Position numbers and translations under genes: made by a program. Below the pieces are notes generated by a model. The model saw only the letters and a program-made list of their open reading frames with translations, ran no database searches and was not told where the DNA came from. A stretch of 53,662 bases of DNA, taken from assembly GCA_002162955.1 (NCBI GenBank), contig MABD01000021.1:1-53662 (forward strand), in the 5' to 3' direction. The number at the start of each line of letters is the position of its first letter. Position 1 is the first letter of the stretch. The DNA is from Gammaproteobacteria bacterium 45_16_T64. GTDB taxonomy: Bacteria; Pseudomonadota; Gammaproteobacteria; Pseudomonadales; Ketobacteraceae. Positions 33,282-42,505 of the stretch are shown piece by piece.

Positions 33282-34051
33282 TGTTATTTCAGGGAGAGAT
33301 ACAATGGGTAGTAACACTGATGTTAGTGGCCATTAGAACAGGCGTGTTATTTTTTGCGACACCATTAGATGCGTTCGGTAAGGTACCAACTCAGGTGAAG
33401 TTGTGGGTGTCTGTTGCGTTTTCTGTCCTAATAGCGACAACAATGGACCTCCAGATGATTGTTGTGCCATCGGATGTTGTGGAACTTGTCATGATGGCAG
33501 TATCCGAGGTGATGGCCGGGCTTATTATGGCATTCGGACTCTATACCGCTTTTGGGGCATTTATGATTGCCGGTGGAATATTGGATTATCAGACGGGTTT
33601 TGCGGCCGCTAATGTTTTTAACCCAGCGTTAAATTCTCAGAACCCTTTGCTGGGAACGGTGATATCAATGTTTGCACTGTTGTTCTTTTTTTTGGTGGAT
33701 GGCCATCACATGTTACTCAGAGGCATTATTTTTTCTTACCAAATGATGCCGGTAGGCAGTGCGCTTCCAGACATTAGTATGTCGTTAATTATGGCTCAAT
33801 TTGGCATGATGTTTACCTTTGGTGTTGTTCTTGCCGGCCCTGTAATAGCGGTGCTGCTAATGCTTGACGGTGGAGCGGCAATCATGGCTAGAACCATGCC
33901 GCAGATGAACGTATATTTCTTGTTTTTACCTCTTAAAATATTGGTTGGATTGATGCTTTTGGCGAGTGTCTTCATATATATGACGCCTGTTATGAACGAG
34001 ATATTTCAACGTACCTTCCGTTTTTGGCATTCTGCCTTTGTTTTGAGTTAG
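33281..34051 (+). CDS. fliR: Flagellar-type export gate protein FliR
   Basis: A 256-residue inner-membrane protein with six to seven hydrophobic segments. Typical FliR features include RTGVLFFATPLDAFGKVPTQVKLWVS near the start, EVMAGLIMAFGLYTAFGAFMIAGGILDYQTGFA in the middle, and NPLLGTVISMFALLFFFLVDGHHMLLRG. FliR completes the FliP5-FliQ4-FliR1 gate through which substrates are exported. It overlaps fliQ by one base and is followed closely by flhB. Confidence 0.94.
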   Translation: MLFQGEIQWVVTLMLVAIRTGVLFFATPLDAFGKVPTQVKLWVSVAFSVLIATTMDLQMIVVPSDVVELVMMAVSEVMAGLIMAFGLYTAFGAFMIAGGILDYQTGFAAANVFNPALNSQNPLLGTVISMFALLFFFLVDGHHMLLRGIIFSYQMMPVGSALPDISMSLIMAQFGMMFTFGVVLAGPVIAVLLMLDGGAAIMARTMPQMNVYFLFLPLKILVGLMLLASVFIYMTPVMNEIFQRTFRFWHSAFVLS

Positions 34052-34062
34052 GGCGACAGACT

Positions 34063-35142
34063 ATGTCTAGTGAAGAACCTGATAAGCATGAAAAAACGGA
34101 GCAAGCGACACCGTTTAAATTAGAAGAAGCCAAAAAAAAGGGTTCAGTCGCGAAGAGTCAGGAAGTGAACTCCCTCTTGGTACTGTCAGCCGTTCTTTTG
34201 CTGTTGTTTGGTCTAGGGAATGATATCGCTAAAAACATGCTTGCACTTTGTGTTGACATTTTTTCAAGTGCTGGGAAGCTAGAATTCTCAGCGGAAACGA
34301 TAATGTGGCAGTGTGGGGATTGGATAATGAAAGGGCTGGCGGTGATTAGCCCGATCACTATATTTATTCTAATCGTGGGTGTTCTGGCAAATTTGATGCA
34401 GACAGGGCCTATTTTCTCTACTTTCCCGTTAAAGCCAGATTTGAAAAAAATTAACCCCGTGAAAGGCTTCAAAAAGCTATTTTCGAAAAAGACGTTATTT
34501 GATACGGTCAAGAATGTGATTAAGTTAGGTCTGATGTCATCGGTGCTCTATTTCGCCGTAGAGCAAAGCCTTCCTGATTTTATTGGACTGTTACAGCGCC
34601 CCCCGAGTGGTTACATACCATTTTTTATCATGGCGTACGGGTCTGCGTTATTTAAGATTTTAATGGTGATTTTATTGATTGCTCTAATTGACTTTCTTTT
34701 TGTGCGCTGGGAATTTTCTAGCAATATGAAAATGACAAGGAAGGAGGTAAAGGACGAATCTAAGAGAAGAGATGGTGATCCGCTCATAAAATCTAAGCGA
34801 AGAGAGCTCGAGAAAGAGCTTAGAAAACGCAGTGAAACAGCACAAAGTGTGCCTGGGGCAGATCTTATTATCACAAACCCAACCCATTATGCAGTCGCAC
34901 TAAAATACGATAGAAGCTCTATGGCTGCCCCAACGGTAGTCGCGAAAGGGACGGGGGAAATGGCTCTTAGAATAAGGGAAATTGCGTTTTCACATCGTGT
35001 TCCGGTGTTTGAGTCGGCGAGATTAACTAGGCAGATTTTTAAAAAAACAGCAGTAGATAATGCGATACCTGAGGATACTTATGTCCTTGTCGCAAAGTTG
35101 TTGCGAAAAGCCTATGCCCAAAAAAATAAAGTTACGGCATAA
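34063..35142 (+). CDS. flhB: Flagellar-type export switch protein FlhB
   Basis: A 359-residue protein: four membrane helices in the first 210 residues, then a cytoplasmic domain with the autocleavage site NPTH at 272-275, close to the E. coli position. The N-terminal EKTEQATPFKLEEAKKKGSVAKSQE is a hallmark of the family. FlhB switches export from rod/hook to later substrates, so the system is expected to undergo substrate switching. The ATG at 34063 is selected by homology; the longer frame overlaps fliR. Confidence 0.95.
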   Translation: MSSEEPDKHEKTEQATPFKLEEAKKKGSVAKSQEVNSLLVLSAVLLLLFGLGNDIAKNMLALCVDIFSSAGKLEFSAETIMWQCGDWIMKGLAVISPITIFILIVGVLANLMQTGPIFSTFPLKPDLKKINPVKGFKKLFSKKTLFDTVKNVIKLGLMSSVLYFAVEQSLPDFIGLLQRPPSGYIPFFIMAYGSALFKILMVILLIALIDFLFVRWEFSSNMKMTRKEVKDESKRRDGDPLIKSKRRELEKELRKRSETAQSVPGADLIITNPTHYAVALKYDRSSMAAPTVVAKGTGEMALRIREIAFSHRVPVFESARLTRQIFKKTAVDNAIPEDTYVLVAKLLRKAYAQKNKVTA

Positions 35143-35172
35143 CGAGATGAGCTTGATAGGCAGTAGAAAATT

Positions 35173-37311
35173 ATGATACCCAATGAATCAGTAGTGAAAC
35201 AATTATTCGGTACCAAGAGCGAGATAGTGCTTGTTGCCGCAATGATTGGAATTCTCTTTGTCCTATTCTCCCCAATACCAGCATTTATGCTGGATTTCCT
35301 ATTGGTTATCAATTTCAGCTTCGGTCTTCTTGTGCTGTTGTTGACATTCTATACCGATAAACCAACCTCTTTTTCTACATTTCCATCGCTTTTGCTGATT
35401 GCGACTTTATTCAGGTTATCGCTAAATATTGCTGCTACTCGACTAATACTGTCGGATGGGGATGCAGGTGAAGTGATAAATGCGGTTGGAACCTACGTAG
35501 TGGGTGGAAATTATGTGATTGGTTTGGTGGTTTTTCTCATTCTCATCGTTGTTCAATATGTTGTGGTAACAAGTGGGGCGCAACGTGTAGCTGAGGTTGC
35601 GGCTAGGTTTACCCTAGATAGCATGCCTGGTAAGCAGATGAGTATTGATGCTGATCTTAATATGGGCCTTATTGATGAAGCAGAAGCAAAGGAACGCCGA
35701 GAAAATATAGAGAAGGAGGCGAATTTCTATGGTTCGATGGACGGTGCCAGTAAATTCGTCAAAGGTGATGCTATCGCGGGAATTATTATTATTCTTATCG
35801 ACATCATAGGTGGATTAACAATAGGTATCGCGCAGAAAGGTATGGCGTGGGGGGATGCACTGCATACTTACACGTTGTTAACGGTAGGGGATGGAATAGT
35901 TACCCAGATACCTGCGCTAGTGATATCAACAGCGACGGGAATTATTGTAACGCGTGCGGCCAGTGACGCCATGTTTGGAGAAGAAGTAGCGCAGCAAATT
36001 GGCAGATTTCCAAAGAGCCTAGTCATTGTGAGCATAGGGTTGCTTGGTTTAGCGTTTTTGCCCGGGATGCCCGTGTTTCCAATGCTTACGATGTTCGTCG
36101 TTTTTGTCGCACTTGCCTATTTTGCATTTAAGAACTCGGCTAACTTGCTAAACGAGGGTGTTGAGGAAGAAAAAATAGACGAACTTGATGAAGAAGATGA
36201 TCTCTACAAAACGATTCAAGTGGACCCTATAGAAATATTTGTTGGGGACAATCTAGCGGAGTGGATAGGCGACGAAAGTGGTGTATTCATGGAGAAGATA
36301 AAGGCCTTTAGAAAACAATACGCCATGGATATGGGCTATGTATTTCCTGCAATCAGAATAAAGGAAGATGGGCGAAGTAATACCTGCGGTTACGAAGTAA
36401 AGGTGTTTGGAGCTAGGGTTGCGGAAGGGGAATTGTATAGAGATCGCGTGATGGCGATATCTGCTGGCGAGGCGAAAATCCAAGTAGACGGTATTGCTAC
36501 TAAGGAGCCCTCCTACGGTTTACCTGCGGTGTGGATAGAACAAGATTGTGTCGATGATGCAAAAAATAAGGGTTATACCCTGGTTGATCCGTTAACAGTG
36601 CTCGTTACTCATTTCAGTGAAATCATCAAGAACCATACAGATGAGTTACTGACCCGTTCTGAATGTGAAAGCATGTTGCAGCGAGTGAGAGAGTCTCAAC
36701 CGTCGCTTTTGGAAGAGCTTATTCCAAACGTGATGTCCATTAGTGATGTGCAAAAAGTACTGCAAGCATTGCTCAACGAAAAAGTGTCAATTAGAAATTT
36801 AGAAATGATACTGGAAACCCTAGTTGATAAGGGTAAGCAAACCAAAGATCCACAGGAGCTTGCTGAACAAGTGCGAGGTAGTTTGGGTAGAACTATATGC
36901 GAACAGCTTGTTGATAAATCCGGTCAACTCAAAGTATTGAGTCTAGAGCCTGCTTTCGAACAGACACTGCAAGCAGGTTTACGGGTTAATGAGCACAAAA
37001 CAACATTGTTGGTTGATCCCAAGGTTACAGAGCAGTTATTTAAGAAGCTTAGTAAATATGGAGAATCCATGATGTCAGAGAATATTCGCCCGGTGTTGCT
37101 GTCGTCTCCGCTATTGAGAAGGCACCTTCGAAAGTTGATTGAGCGAATGATGCCGCATCTACACATACTCTCTTTGACCGAGGTTCCGACTTCTGCTCAT
37201 ATCGTTTCTTATGGGGTTGTGACGTTAGAGCGTAGCGCACAGGTGACTCCTGTTCAAAAGAAACTGAATAAAATGAACCCAAACGTAACGAATAAGAAGG
37301 GTGTGAAGTAG
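35173..37311 (+). CDS. flhA: Flagellar-type export apparatus protein FlhA
   Basis: A 712-residue protein with about eight membrane helices in the first 330 residues and a large cytoplasmic domain that forms the export nonamer ring and docks chaperone-substrate complexes. Signatures include DKPTSFSTFPSLLLIATLFRLSLNIAATRLIL, AARFTLDSMPGKQMSIDADLNMGLIDEAEA (FHIPEP region) and DGASKFVKGDAIAGI. A short acidic linker (EEEKIDELDEEDD) precedes the cytoplasmic part. It is immediately followed by flgF with no gap. Confidence 0.95.
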   Translation: MIPNESVVKQLFGTKSEIVLVAAMIGILFVLFSPIPAFMLDFLLVINFSFGLLVLLLTFYTDKPTSFSTFPSLLLIATLFRLSLNIAATRLILSDGDAGEVINAVGTYVVGGNYVIGLVVFLILIVVQYVVVTSGAQRVAEVAARFTLDSMPGKQMSIDADLNMGLIDEAEAKERRENIEKEANFYGSMDGASKFVKGDAIAGIIIILIDIIGGLTIGIAQKGMAWGDALHTYTLLTVGDGIVTQIPALVISTATGIIVTRAASDAMFGEEVAQQIGRFPKSLVIVSIGLLGLAFLPGMPVFPMLTMFVVFVALAYFAFKNSANLLNEGVEEEKIDELDEEDDLYKTIQVDPIEIFVGDNLAEWIGDESGVFMEKIKAFRKQYAMDMGYVFPAIRIKEDGRSNTCGYEVKVFGARVAEGELYRDRVMAISAGEAKIQVDGIATKEPSYGLPAVWIEQDCVDDAKNKGYTLVDPLTVLVTHFSEIIKNHTDELLTRSECESMLQRVRESQPSLLEELIPNVMSISDVQKVLQALLNEKVSIRNLEMILETLVDKGKQTKDPQELAEQVRGSLGRTICEQLVDKSGQLKVLSLEPAFEQTLQAGLRVNEHKTTLLVDPKVTEQLFKKLSKYGESMMSENIRPVLLSSPLLRRHLRKLIERMMPHLHILSLTEVPTSAHIVSYGVVTLERSAQVTPVQKKLNKMNPNVTNKKGVK

Positions 37312-38046
37312 ATGTCAGATATCATGGCAATTGTAAATCAGGCAATGAATGCTGACGCGGAACGTTTGAGGTCAATCGGACAAAACCTAGCGAATGTTAA
37401 TACCGAAAGTTACAAACGAGAGGTAGTGACGCAACAGTTCGATCGCATGATGGTAGAGAAAAATGAGTCTCGGGTTGGGCTTTATTCGACGGGAAGTGAC
37501 AGTGCTTTACACCCGAAGGTTATGAGGGATCTTTCTCAAGGTGTCCTGAAGCAGACTAATAATCTGATGGATATCGCTCTAAATGGTCAAGGGTTTTTAC
37601 AAGTTGAAAAGTCTGGTGATACCTATTTTACGCGTAAAGGACATTTGGCGGTGGACGAGAACGGTGTGCTATCACTGACTACTGGGGAAAAAATCCTGGG
37701 TATAGGTGGGAATATCTATCTGGATGGCACCAATGTAGAAATAGATACCGAGGGGAGCTTGATACAAAGTGGGGTGGATATCGGACAACTTGCTGTCGTT
37801 CATTTCGAGAATGCAGACGAGTTGGACTACGTCGGTGAGGGACTATTTAAGCAACGAGATGCACAGATCTCTGTGTCGGGAAATACGAGAGTAAAGCAGG
37901 GTTTTATTGAAGTGTCCAATGTTGATTCGCTTACTGAAATGACGGCACTTATTGAAGCGACTCGACATTTCGAAGCGTCTAGTCAAGTGTTGAAAGGGTA
38001 CGATTCGATGTTGGATTCTGCAATTAACACGCTAGCGGATTTTTAA
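37312..38046 (+). CDS. flgF: Proximal rod protein FlgF
   Basis: A 244-residue rod protein starting directly after the flhA stop. N-terminal ADAERLRSIGQNLANVNTESYKRE and C-terminal GFIEVSNVDSLTEMTALIEATRHFEASSQVLKGYD are the paired coiled-coil regions common to axial proteins; the middle carries DIALNGQGFLQVEKSGDTYFTRKG. Position before flgG and length close to the usual 245-250 residues support FlgF over FlgG. Confidence 0.88.
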   Translation: MSDIMAIVNQAMNADAERLRSIGQNLANVNTESYKREVVTQQFDRMMVEKNESRVGLYSTGSDSALHPKVMRDLSQGVLKQTNNLMDIALNGQGFLQVEKSGDTYFTRKGHLAVDENGVLSLTTGEKILGIGGNIYLDGTNVEIDTEGSLIQSGVDIGQLAVVHFENADELDYVGEGLFKQRDAQISVSGNTRVKQGFIEVSNVDSLTEMTALIEATRHFEASSQVLKGYDSMLDSAINTLADF

Positions 38047-38107
38047 TAGACGAAATGTAAATCGAACGTTTGAATTGAATAATAAAGAATAAACAAAAGG
38101 AATAGAT

Positions 38108-38887
38108 ATGTTTGACGCGTTGTATATAGCGGCCACAGGAATGCAGTCAGAGAAAACGCTGATTGATAATATTTCAAATAATCTAGCGAATTTGAATACG
38201 CCTGGATTCAAAAAAACCAGGGTTGAATTTACCGATCTGATGTATGCGGATTCTAGCAATGCGACGTCAGAATTATCTAAACTCGATTCTGAAGTGAAGA
38301 TGGGCATGGGTTCATCGATTACGGCCGTAAATCGAGATTTTTCAGCGGGTGACTTGAAGACCACAGAGAATCCAATGGATCTTGCGATTAACGGAGAAGG
38401 TTTTTTTGAAGTGGAACTTGGTAATGGAGAATATGCCTACACTAGAATTGGTTCTCTACGGCTGATGGATGACGGCTTCTTGTCGACAGTCGCTGGAAAG
38501 AAGTTATCAGCGAATATAAATGTACCATTAGAAACAACTCGACTTATTGTTAACAAAGATGGACTTGTGCAAGCCCAGATAGCTCAAGAAGATGAGTTAG
38601 TTGAGCTGGGGCAGATGGATATTGTAAAATTCCCTAATGCACAAGATTTAGATCCAATTGGAAGTGGGATGTACTTGGCGACTGAAAAATCTGGCGGCGC
38701 TCTTTATTCAGAACCAGGAGAAAACGGAGCTGGACAAATTGTCCAGGGGTTTATTGAAACATCTAACGTTGATCTTGTTGCGGAAATGATTGACTTAGTT
38801 GTAGCGCAACGCGCCTACGAAGTCAGTTCACAGATTATTCGAGCATCTGATGAGATGCTCAAAATAACCAATAATCTACGTGGCTAA
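38108..38887 (+). CDS. flgG: Distal rod protein FlgG
   Basis: A 259-residue protein with the classic FlgG start MFDALYIAATGMQSEKT, NISNNLANLNTPGFKKTRVEF, the middle DLAINGEGFFEVELGNGEYAYTRIG, and the C-terminal GFIETSNVDLVAEMIDLVVAQRAYE. Length is normal for the family (about 260). It forms the distal rod that crosses the P and L rings. A good AAAGGAAT ribosome site precedes the ATG in a 61-base spacer after flgF. Confidence 0.94.
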   Translation: MFDALYIAATGMQSEKTLIDNISNNLANLNTPGFKKTRVEFTDLMYADSSNATSELSKLDSEVKMGMGSSITAVNRDFSAGDLKTTENPMDLAINGEGFFEVELGNGEYAYTRIGSLRLMDDGFLSTVAGKKLSANINVPLETTRLIVNKDGLVQAQIAQEDELVELGQMDIVKFPNAQDLDPIGSGMYLATEKSGGALYSEPGENGAGQIVQGFIETSNVDLVAEMIDLVVAQRAYEVSSQIIRASDEMLKITNNLRG

Positions 38888-38904
38888 GAGTTAGGGCAGG
38901 CTTA

Positions 38905-39912
38905 GTGAATAGATCGGATTTCTTGTTGCGTGTTTTGATATTCCTAGCGCTCAGTTTGGGGGGGGGCTGTGGCACCTCACAGTCGGTGAACGCTGCGGAA
39001 CGTGTGACCCTACAAGTATATCCACAAATTCAATGGGCTAAAGTTGAAACACCTCTGTATTCCATTACAAAAATCTATGCAAGAAAGGATGTAAAGGAAA
39101 TAGTTAAGCCAATTCCGGTAGATCTGACAGGGTTGATCGGCAATGGCGAAAGCGATGTGCAGGTGCCTTTGACTTTACTTAAGGAACTGTTGGTTTTATC
39201 GATGGAGACGACTGGCTATGATCTTAGAGTTGTTGGACCAAGTCGAGTTACGTTTAAGAAAAAAGTGGAAAAAACTGATAAAGCGCGGTTAATAGAATTC
39301 GCCAAGATAGAGTTGCAGAATATATTGCAAGGGTCCTTTGATAAGGTGACATTGACACCCGCCACTAAGTCCATCTCTGGTGTTGCGCTTCACTTTGATG
39401 ATCGCTTGCGGATAGATAAAACTGACTATCTATCACAACTATCTCATTCAATGACAGTCGGCGTTGAGGTGTTACGTCGTGGCGTGGTGGTTAGTCGGGT
39501 TCCTGTTGGTTTTTCGGTGAGCGTCCATAGAGATGTACTGGTGTTATTGGATGATATGTCGGAAATGGAGCGTGTTACACCTGATCTAATCCAGCGAAAA
39601 CTAATGGATATAACTGCGATCCATCGTGATGTATTGAATGATGAAGGTGTTGTTGGGAGTATGGCTAAGCATCGACTTCGAAAAGGTATGGTTCTAAAAG
39701 AAGGTGATCTTTTACCTGTACCTGATGTGATAAAAGGTGATGCGGTGAATGTTATATCGCGGGTGGGTGTTGTCACTATTAGAGCTGGTGCCATTGCTTT
39801 ATCCCATGGGTATGTTGGTGAAAGTATCAGGGCCAAAAATGCGAAAAGTGGCGAAATATTTGAGGCAAATGTCATCGCCAAAAATCAGCTAAGTGTCGAC
39901 GATAAAGGTTAA
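38905..39912 (+). CDS. flgA: P-ring assembly chaperone FlgA, enlarged, with a G9 tract
   Basis: The C-terminal 130 residues carry the SAF-type FlgA domain (MAKHRLRKGMVLKEGDLL, VNVISRVGVVTIRAGAIALSHGYVGESIRAKN), which helps assemble the FlgI ring in the periplasm. At 335 residues it is about 100 longer than common FlgA proteins because of an extra N-terminal domain. The signal peptide region encodes SLGGGCG through an uninterrupted run of nine G (38958-38966), a classical slippage-prone tract. A Cys at that point could also make it a lipoprotein, although the lipobox is weak. Start is GTG. Confidence 0.88.
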   Translation: MNRSDFLLRVLIFLALSLGGGCGTSQSVNAAERVTLQVYPQIQWAKVETPLYSITKIYARKDVKEIVKPIPVDLTGLIGNGESDVQVPLTLLKELLVLSMETTGYDLRVVGPSRVTFKKKVEKTDKARLIEFAKIELQNILQGSFDKVTLTPATKSISGVALHFDDRLRIDKTDYLSQLSHSMTVGVEVLRRGVVVSRVPVGFSVSVHRDVLVLLDDMSEMERVTPDLIQRKLMDITAIHRDVLNDEGVVGSMAKHRLRKGMVLKEGDLLPVPDVIKGDAVNVISRVGVVTIRAGAIALSHGYVGESIRAKNAKSGEIFEANVIAKNQLSVDDKG

Positions 39913-39925
39913 GGGTAACAACGAA

Positions 39926-40534
39926 ATGAAGTTTGGGAAAACAATGTTCTTGAATACGATATATCAACGAATAGTAATGGTCACAATGTTGCTTGCTGCA
40001 ATCAGTATGAACGTAAATAGCGAAAGTCTTTATTCAGAATCGACCTTTGAGTCATTGGTTAGTGACCACAGAGGGATATCTGTGGGGGACGCTATTACCG
40101 TACTTATCGTGGAAAATTCTCGTGCTCGTTCTCAGACGAACGCGTCACTCAATGAGAGTATTGGTTTGAGTGGATCTGTGGGCCAGACCAATCAAACGGA
40201 GCTAGGGTCTGTTGATATTGGTGTCGGGCGTAACTCTGGCGGACTTACGCAAAGAGAAGGGCAAATGGATGCTCGAATAACGGTTATCGTAGAAAAAATT
40301 GACGAAGCTGGGAACCTATTCGTAAAGGGTGAGCAGAAGTTGGTGGTAAATGGCGAAGAGCAGCGTATTAAAGCCGAAGGTTGGCTACGGAAGGAAGATA
40401 TTGGTGCAAACAATGTGGCGATATCTACTCGGTTAGCAAATGCGAACATCGAATATTCGGGTTTTGGTTATGGCAGTGATACAGAAAAACCAGGGTTTCT
40501 CCATTGGCTAATGTCGAAAATCGGTTTGATATAG
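39926..40534 (+). CDS. flgH: L-ring protein FlgH lacking the lipoprotein cysteine
   Basis: A 202-residue exported protein with FlgH features: SLYSESTFESLVSDHRGISVGDAITVLIVE, then ARITVIVEKIDEAGNLFVKGEQKLVVNGEEQRIKAEGWLR and ISTRLANANIEYSGFG. FlgH normally carries a lipobox and is anchored in the outer membrane. Here there is no cysteine anywhere; the signal peptide appears to end near MNVNSES. The ring may be assembled without lipid anchors, or anchored by other proteins. The ATG at 39926 is used in place of the upstream GTG overlapping flgA. Confidence 0.92.
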   Translation: MKFGKTMFLNTIYQRIVMVTMLLAAISMNVNSESLYSESTFESLVSDHRGISVGDAITVLIVENSRARSQTNASLNESIGLSGSVGQTNQTELGSVDIGVGRNSGGLTQREGQMDARITVIVEKIDEAGNLFVKGEQKLVVNGEEQRIKAEGWLRKEDIGANNVAISTRLANANIEYSGFGYGSDTEKPGFLHWLMSKIGLI

Positions 40535-40545
40535 GAAGCTTTGTA

Positions 40546-41658
40546 ATGAATAGTACGATAAAAACAGGACTGGCTTTATTGCTTATGAGCGTGTTGCTTG
40601 TGTCACATAGCAACGCCGCCGTTAGATTAAAGGAATTAGTGCGCGTAGAAGGCGTGCGAGATAATCCCCTGATGGGGTATGGGATTGTCGTGGGTCTAGC
40701 GGGATCTGGTGATACATCTCGATCTAAAGCGACGCTACACTCAATTTCCAACGCCCTTCAGCAATTTGGGGTTATCGTAAGCGAAGATCAAATCAGGAGT
40801 AGGAATGTTGCTGCAGTGATGGTGACTGCGACTTTGCCTGCGTTTACTTCGGTGGGCACAGAGCTGGATATAAGCGTTTCCTCAATGGGAGATGCTCGCA
40901 GTTTAGTGGGTGGAACGTTGTTGATGACCCCACTAAAAGCGGCAAACGATAAAACCTATGCGTTGGCGCAAGGGCAGGTTTCTGTCGGGGGATTTAAGTA
41001 TGATGTGAATGGAAACCTTTTGCAGAAAAACCATCCTACGGTTGGGCGTATCCCCGGTGGGGCGGTTGTGGAGAAATCTACTACCACAAGTCTAGAAAAA
41101 GATGGAAAAATAGTACTTGTACTTCATAGGCCTGATTTTACGACAGCTGATAGGGTTTCACGAGTTTTGGAGTCAGAGTTTCCTGGATTGAGCGCGGAAC
41201 CTTTGCATGCGGGGAAAATCGAAATGACCCTTACGGAGAATCAAAACCCCATTAGAGTTATTTCGAAAATAGAGGGGCTATTAGTTGAGCCCGATAGGGT
41301 CGCAGTTGTCGTTATTAACGAGCGTACAGGCACTGTGGTATCAGGGGGGGATGTGAAATTGCAGAATATCACTATTTCACATGATAATTTAAAAGTGATT
41401 GTTTCAACCGATTTTCTCGTGTCACAACCCAGTTTTGTACGACAAACGGGAGCTGGAGTCGCCTCTGTCGTTGTTCCTGATACAGAACTTGATGTTAAAG
41501 AGTCGATAGCTCAGGCGGTTGATCTTCCTTCGGGTGCATCGATTGCGGACTTGATTTCTGCTCTGAGAAAAATAAAAACCAGTACTCGCGATGTTATCGT
41601 TATTCTCCAGGCGATAAAAACCGCCGGGGCATTAAACGCAGAATTAGTGATTCAATAA
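40546..41658 (+). CDS. flgI: P-ring protein FlgI
   Basis: A 370-residue periplasmic protein with a cleavable signal peptide (about 1-23, SNAAV). The N-terminus VRLKELVRVEGVRDNPLMGYGIVVGLAGSGD is diagnostic, and the later VMVTATLPAFTSVGTELDISVSSMGDARSLVGGTLLMTPLKA and C-terminal GASIADLISALRKIKTSTRDVIVILQAIKTAGAL also match. It forms the peptidoglycan ring around the distal rod with help from FlgA. AGGAAG sits seven bases before the ATG at 40546. Confidence 0.95.
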   Translation: MNSTIKTGLALLLMSVLLVSHSNAAVRLKELVRVEGVRDNPLMGYGIVVGLAGSGDTSRSKATLHSISNALQQFGVIVSEDQIRSRNVAAVMVTATLPAFTSVGTELDISVSSMGDARSLVGGTLLMTPLKAANDKTYALAQGQVSVGGFKYDVNGNLLQKNHPTVGRIPGGAVVEKSTTTSLEKDGKIVLVLHRPDFTTADRVSRVLESEFPGLSAEPLHAGKIEMTLTENQNPIRVISKIEGLLVEPDRVAVVVINERTGTVVSGGDVKLQNITISHDNLKVIVSTDFLVSQPSFVRQTGAGVASVVVPDTELDVKESIAQAVDLPSGASIADLISALRKIKTSTRDVIVILQAIKTAGALNAELVIQ

Positions 41659-41689
41659 TTTACACAGTAGTTTTTGGTAGGTCGATTAA

Positions 41690-42070
41690 ATGGAAAGTAT
41701 TATTAGTAACGTGACATCAACATTGTTGACTAAAGCATTGGACGTTGTCTCTCAAGAGCACAAAGCCATTGCAAACAATATCGCGAATGTGGATACACTC
41801 AATTATCGTGCAATGCATGTTGATTTTGATCAGGTGTTTGCCTCTGTGAGTGATGTTGTCATTAGTGGCGACAAAGAAGCATTAAGCCAGGTAGTTGGCC
41901 AATTAGGTACAATGGATCTGCCGACAGTCGAGGAACTATCTACGCAAGTTGTATTGGATAGTGAAATGGTCAGAATGACCGAGAATACGATGCGTTACCA
42001 AGCCTTAATTGGGTTTAAAAAAGGACTTGGTGCTTTAACGGGGATTGCCATCAATGGAGGTCGTTCTTGA
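41690..42070 (+). CDS. flgB: Proximal rod protein FlgB
   Basis: A 126-residue rod protein: ALDVVSQEHKAIANNIANVDTLNYRAMHVDFDQVF near the N-terminus and MTENTMRYQALIGFKKGLGALTGIAINGGRS at the C-terminus. Length is close to the usual 130-137. It overlaps flgC by one base (TGATG) and starts the block flgB-flgC-fliE-fliF, whose order matches the Bacillus fla/che operon. Confidence 0.93.
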   Translation: MESIISNVTSTLLTKALDVVSQEHKAIANNIANVDTLNYRAMHVDFDQVFASVSDVVISGDKEALSQVVGQLGTMDLPTVEELSTQVVLDSEMVRMTENTMRYQALIGFKKGLGALTGIAINGGRS

Positions 42071-42501
42071 TGGATGACTCAATATTTGCAATTAGCCAAA
42101 CGGGGCTAGACTTTCAGCGTCTTAGAATGGAAGTCATAGCGACAAATCTTGCGAATGCCAACACGACGCGAACTGATGGGGGGAAAACGTTTACTCCTTT
42201 GGAGGTCGTCGCATCAACATCGTCGAGCAATTTTGGCAAAGTATTTGATGACGTATCGGGTGAGTCTATGATGCGAGGGATCGATAATGTTAACGTGATC
42301 GAACGTGACGTTACGCCTCGGATGAAATTCGACCCTGCGCATCCAGACGCAGATGCGCAGGGATTTGTTCATATGCCTGCGATTAACCCTATCAACGAAA
42401 TGACGAACCTCGTGGAAGCGACAAGAGCGTATGAAGCGAATATCAAAGTCATGAGCGCAGCTAAATCGATGGCTGCTCGTGCATTGGAAATTGGAGAATA
42501 G
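42070..42501 (+). CDS. flgC: Proximal rod protein FlgC
   Basis: A 143-residue rod protein with FAISQTGLDFQRLRMEVIATNLANANTTRTDGGKTF and the C-terminal PAINPINEMTNLVEATRAYEANIKVMSAAKSMAARALEIG. The ATG at 42070 overlaps the flgB stop, indicating translational coupling. FlgB, FlgC and FlgF form the proximal rod on top of FliE. Confidence 0.94.
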   Translation: MDDSIFAISQTGLDFQRLRMEVIATNLANANTTRTDGGKTFTPLEVVASTSSSNFGKVFDDVSGESMMRGIDNVNVIERDVTPRMKFDPAHPDADAQGFVHMPAINPINEMTNLVEATRAYEANIKVMSAAKSMAARALEIGE

Positions 42502-42505
42502 TACG

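Noticed and set aside
39444-39881. Antisense frame of 145 codons inside flgA
   Set aside because: It is opposite a well-supported gene, is rich in Ser, Thr, Arg and Pro, and has no motif.
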